DNA of 5,234 nt, taken from assembly GCA_903845315.1 (NCBI GenBank), contig CAIMWY010000035.1, positions 1 to 5,234 of the forward strand, read 5' to 3'. This DNA comes from an uncultured Burkholderiales bacterium. GTDB taxonomy: Bacteria; Pseudomonadota; Gammaproteobacteria; Burkholderiales; Burkholderiaceae. The notes under the pieces are model-generated. The model had not been told where the DNA came from. It saw only the letters and a program-made list of their open reading frames with translations, and made no database searches. This document shows, one piece after another, positions 1 through 5,234 of this stretch (the first letter of the stretch is position 1; the number at the start of each line of letters is the position of its first letter). The translations under genes and the position numbers were made by a program.

Positions 1-594
1 CGCGAAATGGCCAACGGCAACAAATCGCTGGGCGAGTTCAACCTTGAAGGCATTGCACCCGCTGCCCGAGGCACGCCACAAATTGAAGTGTCGTTTGACA
101 TTGACGCCAACGGCATCTTGCACGTGGGCGCCAAAGACAAAGCCACCGGCAAAGAAAACAAAATCACCATCAAGGCCAACTCCGGTTTGTCCGAAGCTGA
201 GATCCAGCAAATGGTGAAAGACGCCGAGTTGAACGCCGCCGAAGACAAGAAGAAACTTGAAATCGTGCAAGCGCGCAACCAAGCCGATGCAGCGGTGCAC
301 AGCGTCAAGAAGAGCTTGGCCGAGCACGGCGACAAGCTCGACGCTGGCGAAAAAGAAAAGATCGAAGCCGCCGCCAAAGAGGTGGAAGAAGCTTTGAAAG
401 GTGAAGACAAGGCCGAGATCGACGCCAAGACCGAAGCGCTCATGAGCGCCGCCCAAAAGCTGGGTGAAAAAGTCTACGCCGACATGCAAGCCGACCAAGC
501 CGCTGCCGGGGGTGCCACAGGCGCGCCCGAGCAAGCCAAACCAGCCGACGACAATGTGGTCGACGCTGAAGTGAAAGAAGTCAAAAAGGGGTAA
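1..594 (+). CDS. dnaK: Chaperone protein DnaK (Hsp70), C-terminal part; 5' end outside the window
   Basis: This is the last 197 codons of the cytoplasmic ATP-dependent Hsp70 chaperone, which binds exposed hydrophobic stretches of unfolded proteins with its partners DnaJ and GrpE. The reading frame is open to the left edge, so the ATPase domain and about two thirds of the protein are missing; the Met at position 7 is internal, not the start. Visible residues 1-62 or so are the end of the beta-sandwich substrate-binding domain ([40 protein letters not shown]). The helical lid follows (about 63-160, Lys/Glu/Ala-rich). A flexible Ala/Gly-rich tail ends in [15 protein letters not shown], which corresponds to the conserved acidic DnaK C-terminus. 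One oddity: the usually conserved ILHVSAKD reads ILHVGAKD. The family is unmistakable. dnaJ follows in the same direction after 103 bases, the usual order. Heat-shock control is expected but the promoter is not in the window. Confidence 0.98.
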   Translation, partial: REMANGNKSLGEFNLEGIAPAARGTPQIEVSFDIDANGILHVGAKDKATGKENKITIKANSGLSEAEIQQMVKDAELNAAEDKKKLEIVQARNQADAAVHSVKKSLAEHGDKLDAGEKEKIEAAAKEVEEALKGEDKAEIDAKTEALMSAAQKLGEKVYADMQADQAAAGGATGAPEQAKPADDNVVDAEVKEVKKG

Positions 595-614
595 GCCCTC
601 GCTCTTTCTTTGAG

Positions 615-664
615 ACGAATTTCGCCGCGTTTCACCTGCCAAGGTGGACACGCGGCGAAGTCGT
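615..664 (+). promoter_or_regulatory. Long stem-loop in the dnaK-dnaJ intergenic region
   Basis: The arms 621-630 (ttcgccgcgt) and 650-659 (acgcggcgaa) are perfect 10-bp inverted repeats. An inner 5-bp stem (633-637 cacct with 642-646 aggtg) closes a four-base loop at 638-641. An outer 4-bp extension (615-618 acga with 661-664 tcgt) adds to it, giving about 19 pairs overall. No T-run follows the 3' arm (the next bases are tagatacagc), so it does not look like a standard intrinsic terminator. Inference: an mRNA processing or 3'-end stabilising structure, or a partial attenuator, that would make dnaK transcript more abundant than dnaJ. The structure is seen directly; its role is not. Confidence 0.6.
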
Positions 665-697
665 TAGATACAGCCCCTCACCTCACAGCGCTGCACC

Positions 698-1831
698 ATG
701 TCCAAACGCGATTTTTACGAAGTTCTCGGCGTCCCTAAAAACGCCAGCGAAGACGAGATCAAAAAGGCTTATCGCAAATTGGCGATGAAGTACCACCCAG
801 ACCGCAACCAGGGTGAGAAAGCCAAAGAAGCAGAAGCCCAATTCAAAGAGGCCAAAGAGGCCTACGAGATGATGTCGGATCCGCAAAAGCGTGCCGCCTA
901 TGACCAACACGGCCACGCCGGTGTCGACCCCAATATGCGCGGCGGCCCAGGCGGCGCTGACTTTGGTGGCGGCTTTGGGGAAGCCTTTGGCGACATCTTT
1001 GGTGACATTTTTGGGCAAGCCCGTCGTGGCGCAGGCGGCCGTCAGGTCTACCGTGGCAACGACTTGAGCTATGCGCTAGAGATCACGCTGGAAGAAGCCG
1101 CCAACGGCAAAGACGCCCAACTGAAAATTCCGAGTTGGGACGAGTGCGACACCTGCCACGGCACAGGTGCCAAACCCGGCACATCGCCCAAGACCTGTAG
1201 CACCTGCCACGGCAGCGGCCAAGTGCAAATGCGCCAAGGCTTTTTCAGCGTACAACAAACCTGTCCGCATTGCCGCGGCACCGGCAAGATCATTCCTGAC
1301 CCCTGCAACACTTGCCATGGACAAGGCAAGATCAAGCGCCAAAAAACCCTCGAAGTCAAAATCCCCGCGGGCATCGACGACGGCATGCGCATTCGCAGCA
1401 CCGGCAACGGCGAACCCGGCACCAACGGTGGCCCACCGGGTGACTTGTTCATCGAAATTCGCATCAAGAAGCACGACATCTTTGAGCGCGATGGCGATGA
1501 CCTGCACTGCTCGGTGCCCATCAGCTTCACCACCGCGGCCTTGGGCGGCGAAATCACCGTGCCCACGTTGGCTGGCGAAGCAGCGATTGACATTCCCGAG
1601 GGCACCCAAAACGACAAGCAGTTCCGCTTGCGTGGCAAAGGCCTCAAAGGTTTGCGCTCCAGCTTCCCCGGTGACCTGTACTGCCACATCACGGTGGAAA
1701 CGCCCGTCAAGCTCACCGAACATCAGCGCAAGCTGCTCAAAGAGTTGGATGAGTCGCTGAAAAAAGGTGGCTCCAAGCACTCACCGGTCGAAGGCAACTG
1801 GGCCGACAAGCTCAAGCGTTTTTTCACCTGA
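698..1831 (+). CDS. dnaJ: Chaperone protein DnaJ (Hsp40), type I, complete
   Basis: DnaJ is the cytoplasmic co-chaperone that delivers unfolded proteins to DnaK and stimulates its ATP hydrolysis. The 377-residue product has the usual length and all class I domains. The J domain covers about residues 1-70, with the essential HPD tripeptide at 33-35. A Gly/Phe-rich linker covers about 80-115 and contains a small FGDI tandem. The zinc-binding region has four CxxCxGxG-type repeats, with cysteine pairs C150/C153, C167/C170, C189/C192 and C203/C206. The C-terminal substrate-binding and dimerisation domains run from about 212 to 350, followed by a basic tail ending [10 protein letters not shown]. 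All eight zinc cysteines are present, so it should be functional. The ATG at 698 is chosen because [12 protein letters not shown] is the canonical N-terminus; there is no clear Shine-Dalgarno sequence before it. It sits 103 bases after dnaK and is probably cotranscribed with it, with the 615-664 hairpin between them. Confidence 0.98.
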   Translation: MSKRDFYEVLGVPKNASEDEIKKAYRKLAMKYHPDRNQGEKAKEAEAQFKEAKEAYEMMSDPQKRAAYDQHGHAGVDPNMRGGPGGADFGGGFGEAFGDIFGDIFGQARRGAGGRQVYRGNDLSYALEITLEEAANGKDAQLKIPSWDECDTCHGTGAKPGTSPKTCSTCHGSGQVQMRQGFFSVQQTCPHCRGTGKIIPDPCNTCHGQGKIKRQKTLEVKIPAGIDDGMRIRSTGNGEPGTNGGPPGDLFIEIRIKKHDIFERDGDDLHCSVPISFTTAALGGEITVPTLAGEAAIDIPEGTQNDKQFRLRGKGLKGLRSSFPGDLYCHITVETPVKLTEHQRKLLKELDESLKKGGSKHSPVEGNWADKLKRFFT

Positions 1832-1863
1832 GTGCAAGGCCATCGGCTCAGCGGACTAGCAAC

Positions 1864-1902
1864 GCGTGAGGTATCGCCACACATTCAGGGGATACTTCAC
1901 GC
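1864..1902 (+). promoter_or_regulatory. Stem-loop ending at the start codon of the beta-CASP nuclease gene
   Basis: The arms gcgtgaggtatc (1864-1875) and gatacttcacgc (1891-1902) pair over 12 positions: 11 Watson-Crick pairs and one G-U in RNA. They enclose a 15-base loop (1876-1890). The 3' arm ends at the base just before the ATG at 1903. The only Shine-Dalgarno-like sequence, agggg at 1887-1891, lies in the loop and its junction with the stem. The folded leader would therefore present the ribosome site in the loop and place the start codon at the foot of the stem. No T-run follows, and the stem runs straight into coding sequence, so a simple terminator for dnaJ is unlikely. Inference: a translational control element, or alternatively a palindromic operator. 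Confidence 0.5.
1887..1891 (+). promoter_or_regulatory. Probable ribosome binding site for the beta-CASP nuclease gene
   Basis: The sequence agggg can pair with the 16S 3' end with one wobble and lies 11 bases before the ATG at 1903, slightly farther than the optimum. It occupies the end of the hairpin loop and the first base of its 3' arm, so its use may depend on folding of the leader. It supports the ATG at 1903 as the start. Confidence 0.4.
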
Positions 1903-3267
1903 ATGAGCGTCAACATCACTTTCTTGGGCGGCACCGGCACCGTCACCGGTTCCAAATATTTGGTCGAGCACGCGGGGCAGCGCTTGCTGGTCGATTGCGG
2001 CTTGTTCCAAGGCTACAAGCAATTGCGTTTGCGCAACTGGTCGCCCTTACCAGTGGCGCCGCTGGATGTGCAAGCCGTCATCTTGACCCATGCCCACTTA
2101 GACCACAGCGGATATCTGCCGCTGCTGGCGCGCCAAGGGTTCACGGGTCGCATCCATGCCACGCCAGCCACCTGTGATTTGTGCGCCATTCTGTTGCCCG
2201 ACAGCGGCCATATCCAAGAAGAAGACGCCGCTTTTTTGAACCGCCATGGCATGTCCAAGCACAGCCCGGCCTTGCCGCTCTACAGCAAGCACGATGCCTT
2301 GGTCAGTTTGAACCTGTTGCATGCCGAAACCTTGGGTCACACCTTCTCGCCCATTCCCGGTTGGAAAGCCACCTTCTCGAGCGCTGGTCACATCTTGGGC
2401 GCCGCCAGTGTGCTGCTGGAAGTGGCGGGTCGGCGTATTCTGTTCAGCGGCGATTTGGGGCGTCCCGACGACTTGCTGATGAAACCACCCGATGCGCCCC
2501 CCAACGCCGACACGGTGCTGATCGAGTCCACCTACGGCAACCGCCAACACCCCAACGAAAACGTGTTGGCCGAATTGGGCCCAGCGCTCAAGAAAGTGGC
2601 TGCGCGCGGCGGTGTGGCCGTGGTGCCTGTGTTTGCGGTGGGCCGTGCGCAAGCCTTGTTGTATGCCATTGCCCTGCTCAAACAACGCGGTGAAATACCG
2701 CACGGTTTGCCGATCTTTTTAGACAGCCCCATGGCCGTGCACACCACCGAGTTGATGCAGCGTCACCCTGAAGCACATCGACTGGACGCGCAGGCCCTCA
2801 AAGCCATGCAGCATGTGGCGACCATGGTGGAGACGCCCGAACAATCGAAAGCCTTGTCCAAACGCCACGGGCCCATGGTGATCTTGTCGGCCAGTGGCAT
2901 GGCCACCGGTGGGCGGGTGCTGCACCACTTGGCGCACCACCTGCCAGACCACCGAAACATGGTGGTGCTCACCGGTTACCAAGCGCCTGGCACACGGGGG
3001 GCAACCTTGGCAAATGGCGGCGCCTTGCTGCGCATCCACGGGCAAGAAGTGAACGTGCACGCCGAGGTGGTGCAACTCGCATCGTCCTCGGCCCATGCCG
3101 ATGCCAATCAGCTGCTGGACTGGCTGCGCCGCATGAAAAAAGCCCCCGATCAGGTGTATGTGGTGCATGGCGAGCCCGAAGCCGCCGACGCCCTGCGCCA
3201 GCAGATTGAGCACAGCCTGAAGTGGCGTGCCCTGGTGCCCGAGTTGGGCAGCACCTGGCCCACCTGA
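1903..3267 (+). CDS. Metallo-beta-lactamase fold / beta-CASP / RMMBL ribonuclease-like protein
   Basis: The 454-residue protein belongs to the prokaryotic CPSF73/Ysh1-like beta-CASP family (relatives include Thermus TTHA0252), whose members cleave or trim RNA in the cytoplasm using two zinc ions. The metallo-beta-lactamase core spans about 1-205: THAHLDHSG supplies H63, H65, D67 and H68, SAGHILGA supplies H163, and FSGDLGRP supplies D184. Beta-CASP motif A is E208 in LIESTYGN. The inserted CASP domain follows (about 215-370), with the conserved SASGMATGGRVLHHL segment near 329-343. Motif B is H398 in SSSAHAD and motif C is H422 in VVHGEP, both in the C-terminal RMMBL region. Every catalytic position is filled, so an active nuclease is expected. 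There is no signal peptide or membrane segment. The start is supported by the typical N-terminus MSVNITFLGGTGTVTGS. It lies 71 bases after dnaJ, behind a hairpin, and 39 bases before the transferase gene. The RNA substrate and endo- versus exonuclease mode cannot be told from sequence. Confidence 0.92.
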   Translation: MSVNITFLGGTGTVTGSKYLVEHAGQRLLVDCGLFQGYKQLRLRNWSPLPVAPLDVQAVILTHAHLDHSGYLPLLARQGFTGRIHATPATCDLCAILLPDSGHIQEEDAAFLNRHGMSKHSPALPLYSKHDALVSLNLLHAETLGHTFSPIPGWKATFSSAGHILGAASVLLEVAGRRILFSGDLGRPDDLLMKPPDAPPNADTVLIESTYGNRQHPNENVLAELGPALKKVAARGGVAVVPVFAVGRAQALLYAIALLKQRGEIPHGLPIFLDSPMAVHTTELMQRHPEAHRLDAQALKAMQHVATMVETPEQSKALSKRHGPMVILSASGMATGGRVLHHLAHHLPDHRNMVVLTGYQAPGTRGATLANGGALLRIHGQEVNVHAEVVQLASSSAHADANQLLDWLRRMKKAPDQVYVVHGEPEAADALRQQIEHSLKWRALVPELGSTWPT

Positions 3268-3306
3268 GCGCCCTGTAAAAACAACCACCAAACTGACCTA
3301 ACTTCC

Positions 3307-4971
3307 ATGCGTTTGATGTTCATAGACCCGCCGCAGCGCACACCCCGCAGCGCACTGAGCATGGTGCTGCTGGCCAGTCTCTGGCTGGCTGTGGTGGGCA
3401 ACATCGCCTTATGGCGCAGCTTGATGCAACTGCCCGATCTCACAGGCTGGCGAGGCGTGGTGTTTGGTGCGGCCTTTGCGTTGATCATTGCCAGTGTGCT
3501 GACCGCCTTGCTGTCGCTGGTGGCTTGGCGCTGGGCCTTGAAGCCTGCCATCAGCTTCTTGCTGTTGTGCACGGGCTTTGCGACGCACTACATGCTGAGT
3601 TACGGCATCGTGGTGGACACGCCCATGCTGGTCAATGTGCTGCAAACTGACAGCCGTGAGGCGCGTGACCAACTCAGCTTTGGTTTGGGCCTGACGGTAG
3701 CAGCGCTCGCAGGTTTGCCTCTGTGGTGGTTGTGGCGCCAAGCTTGGGCTCCGGTGAGTTGGGGCCAGCAGGCTTTGCGCAATATGGGGTTGTGTGTGGC
3801 GGGCTTGTTGGTCGCGTTTGGCACCACCCAACTCGTGTTTCAAGACTTTGCCTCTTTGATGCGCAACCACACCCAGTTGCGATACCAAATCAACCCGCTC
3901 AACAGCGTGTATGCCATTCTTGATTTGACCGTCATTCCATCTGAGCAACGCAGTGGGCCACTGCAAACCTTGGGCGAGGATGCGCGCATCGCTCCACGCA
4001 CAGCCAAAGAAGCAAACGCGCAGCACCCACCGTTGTTTGTGCTGGTTTTGGGTGAAACAGCGCGCAGTAAAAACTTTTCCCTCAATGGCTATGAGCGCCT
4101 CACCAACCCTTTGTTGGCCAAAGAAAACGTGGTGAGCTTTAGCCAAGTGACCTCATGCGGCACCAGCACCGCCGAGTCGGTGCCGTGCATGTTTTCGCAT
4201 CTCGGGCGTGAAGGTTTTGCCAAACGTCAACACGAGTCAGAAAATCTGCTCGATGTGCTGCAACGTGCGGGCTATGCCGTGTTATGGATGGACAACCAAT
4301 CTGGCTGCAAAGACCAGTGCGATCGAATCGCCAACGTCAACACCTCCTCGCTCAACATGGCAGGCGAATGTGAAGACGGCGAATGCCGCGACACCGTGAT
4401 GCTCACACGCATCGAGGCCGAGTTGGCCAAACTCCCCGCTGACAAACGCGCACGCGGCACGGTGGTGGTGATGCACCAAATGGGCAGTCACGGACCCGCT
4501 TATCACAAACGCACACCCGTTGCATTTAAAAAGTTCCAACCAGAGTGCAAACAGAACTCGTTATCGCAATGTGAGCGCCAGCAAGTGGTCAATGCCTATG
4601 ACAACACCATCGTGTTCACTGACTTCTTTTTGTCACGCCTCATTGGGTGGCTCAAGACCCAAGAGAAAACCAGCACACCAGCCATGCTGTATGTCTCCGA
4701 CCATGGTGAGTCTTTGGGTGAAAACAATCTTTATTTGCATGGTCTGCCCTTCGCCATGGCACCTGATGTGCAAAAGCATGTGGCCATGATCAGTTGGCTG
4801 TCGCCCGGCTTTGAGCGCTGGAGCGGCGTGAGCACCGCGTGTCTGAAAAACCAGCGTGACCGTGCGCTGTCGCACGACCACTTGTTCCATTCGGTGTTGG
4901 GTGCCATGGCTGTGCAAACCAGCGTGTACCAAGCCGAGCGCGACCTGTTTGTGGCCTGTCAGGGCCGCTGA
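3307..4971 (+). CDS. eptA: Lipid A phosphoethanolamine transferase, EptA/MCR family, inner membrane
   Basis: Enzymes of this family move phosphoethanolamine from phosphatidylethanolamine to lipid A phosphates on the periplasmic face of the inner membrane, lowering surface negative charge and often sensitivity to polymyxins. The 554-residue length is typical. The N-terminal part has five predicted membrane segments (about 16-36, 48-73, 79-98, 122-143, 158-178). A bridging segment leads to the periplasmic alkaline-phosphatase-like domain (about 240-554). Active-site residues are visible: E250 in LGETARS, the predicted nucleophile T288 in CGTSTAES, H395 in GSHGPAY, D465 and H466 in SDHGESLGE, and H478. 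Cysteines suited to disulfides are C284/C294, C334/C338, C355/C360 and C414/C422. The ATG at 3307 is preferred because it is the first after an in-frame stop; ATG 3316 is an alternative, and neither has a clear ribosome site. No two-component regulator or phosphatase partner gene lies next to it here. Lipid A is the likeliest acceptor, but another envelope glycan is possible. Confidence 0.9.
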   Translation: MRLMFIDPPQRTPRSALSMVLLASLWLAVVGNIALWRSLMQLPDLTGWRGVVFGAAFALIIASVLTALLSLVAWRWALKPAISFLLLCTGFATHYMLSYGIVVDTPMLVNVLQTDSREARDQLSFGLGLTVAALAGLPLWWLWRQAWAPVSWGQQALRNMGLCVAGLLVAFGTTQLVFQDFASLMRNHTQLRYQINPLNSVYAILDLTVIPSEQRSGPLQTLGEDARIAPRTAKEANAQHPPLFVLVLGETARSKNFSLNGYERLTNPLLAKENVVSFSQVTSCGTSTAESVPCMFSHLGREGFAKRQHESENLLDVLQRAGYAVLWMDNQSGCKDQCDRIANVNTSSLNMAGECEDGECRDTVMLTRIEAELAKLPADKRARGTVVVMHQMGSHGPAYHKRTPVAFKKFQPECKQNSLSQCERQQVVNAYDNTIVFTDFFLSRLIGWLKTQEKTSTPAMLYVSDHGESLGENNLYLHGLPFAMAPDVQKHVAMISWLSPGFERWSGVSTACLKNQRDRALSHDHLFHSVLGAMAVQTSVYQAERDLFVACQGR

Positions 4972-4975
4972 GGCT

Positions 4976-5234
4976 TTACAAGAACCGGTCCAGCAGTTTG
5001 CGGGTGTGGCGGTCGAGTGAGGGCAGGTCGCGAATCAGGAACTGCACGCCATGCGCATCGACCACGATCAGGGTGTTGGTGCTCAAGCGACGAATGTCCT
5101 CTTCGCCTTTGAGCACCAACTCTGTGGCCCCGCGATTGGTTTGCACCCGCCAGATACTGGGCGTTGAAAAACTGTTCACCCCATCCAAGCGCGTGATCTC
5201 GGGCATGAACTCACGCCCTTGCAAGGCCTGCTCA
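4976..5234 (-). CDS. DUF1854 family protein (cyanophycin metabolism-associated), C-terminal part; 5' end outside the window
   Basis: The reading frame on the minus strand is open to the right edge, giving 86 visible codons ending in TAA. The TTG and ATG codons near 5224 and 5206 are probably internal, because the residues before and after them (EQALQGREFMPEI) continue a normal family alignment and family members are, from memory, around 150 residues. Recognisable blocks are REFMPEI, the STPSIWRV segment, ELVLKGEEDIRRL, DAHGVQFLIRDL and the terminal LDRHTRKLLDRFL. There are no membrane segments or catalytic motifs, and no biochemical role is known to me. In Burkholderiales, proteins of this family are encoded beside an ABC transporter and cyanophycin synthetase genes, so the missing part of the locus probably includes them; that is inference. 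It converges on eptA with 4 bases between the two stop codons, so it belongs to a separate transcription unit. Confidence 0.8.
   Translation of the reverse strand, partial: EQALQGREFMPEITRLDGVNSFSTPSIWRVQTNRGATELVLKGEEDIRRLSTNTLIVVDAHGVQFLIRDLPSLDRHTRKLLDRFL

Noticed and set aside
607..640. Promoter-like TTGAGA near 610 as a dnaJ promoter
   Set aside because: No credible -10 element or heat-shock sigma-32 pattern follows at the right spacing, and the region is better explained by the hairpin.
986..1009. Tandem 12-base repeat encoding FGDI twice in dnaJ
   Set aside because: Repeated FGDI/FGD units are normal in the Gly/Phe-rich linker of DnaJ and need no special explanation.
1076..1780. Minus-strand open frame of 234 codons opposite dnaJ
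   Set aside because: It lies wholly inside the intact dnaJ gene, its translation is low in family-like motifs, and long antisense frames are common in GC-rich coding DNA.
1866..2177. Plus-strand frame of 103 codons starting inside the nuclease leader hairpin
   Set aside because: It overlaps the nuclease gene in another frame and its translation has no domain character; the nuclease frame carries all conserved motifs.
3265..3309. Possible stop-codon read-through joining the nuclease and transferase, which share a reading frame
   Set aside because: The two frames coincide and only the TGA at 3265 separates them, but sharing a frame has a one-in-three chance. The products work in different compartments, and both have normal family lengths on their own.
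3409..4146. Minus-strand open frame of 245 codons opposite the transferase gene
   Set aside because: It is the complement of the membrane-domain coding region; the Gln/His/Arg-rich translation looks like a reverse-strand shadow and has no recognisable domain.
4953..4966. Short inverted repeat ggcc/ggcc near the end of eptA as a terminator
   Set aside because: Four pairs with no T-run is too weak, and the match is expected by chance in GC-rich sequence.

Overview
The window reads as chromosomal DNA of a betaproteobacterium, most likely order Burkholderiales and probably family Comamonadaceae. The main evidence is the DnaK and DnaJ sequences: the DnaK linker/substrate-binding segment, the DDNVVDAE tail and the Dna[12 protein letters not shown] segment look like betaproteobacterial versions. 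A DUF1854 protein, a family I associate mainly with Burkholderiales, supports this. The placement comes from remembered family sequences, not from a search.

Layout, left to right. Positions 1-594 (+) are the 3' end of dnaK. A 103-base gap follows, containing a strong two-part hairpin at 615-664. dnaJ is complete at 698-1831 (+). A 71-base gap follows, ending in a 12-bp hairpin at 1864-1902 that abuts the next start codon. A complete metallo-beta-lactamase/beta-CASP/RMMBL nuclease lies at 1903-3267 (+). After 39 bases comes a complete EptA/MCR-type lipid A phosphoethanolamine transferase at 3307-4971 (+). The right edge, 4976-5234 (-), holds the C-terminal part of a DUF1854 protein, convergent with the transferase gene and only 4 bases from it. 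Gene density is very high; no gene-free stretch exceeds 103 bases, and I saw no tRNA, rRNA, CRISPR array, insertion sequence or phage-like feature.

How the genes fit together. dnaK and dnaJ form the classic Hsp70/Hsp40 chaperone pair. The beta-CASP nuclease (predicted RNA processing or decay) and the transferase (cell-envelope modification) are on the same strand with short gaps and no clear terminator between them, so read-through from the chaperone operon is possible but unproven. The DUF1854 gene belongs to a separate leftward unit that probably continues, off the right edge, into a cyanophycin-related locus.

All five genes have recognisable families and intact key residues. I did not find an undescribed system. 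The points most worth a second look are the two intergenic RNA hairpins (especially the one placing a Shine-Dalgarno-like sequence at the loop of a stem that ends exactly at the nuclease start codon), the MCR-like transferase with a full active site, and the probable cyanophycin locus at the right edge.
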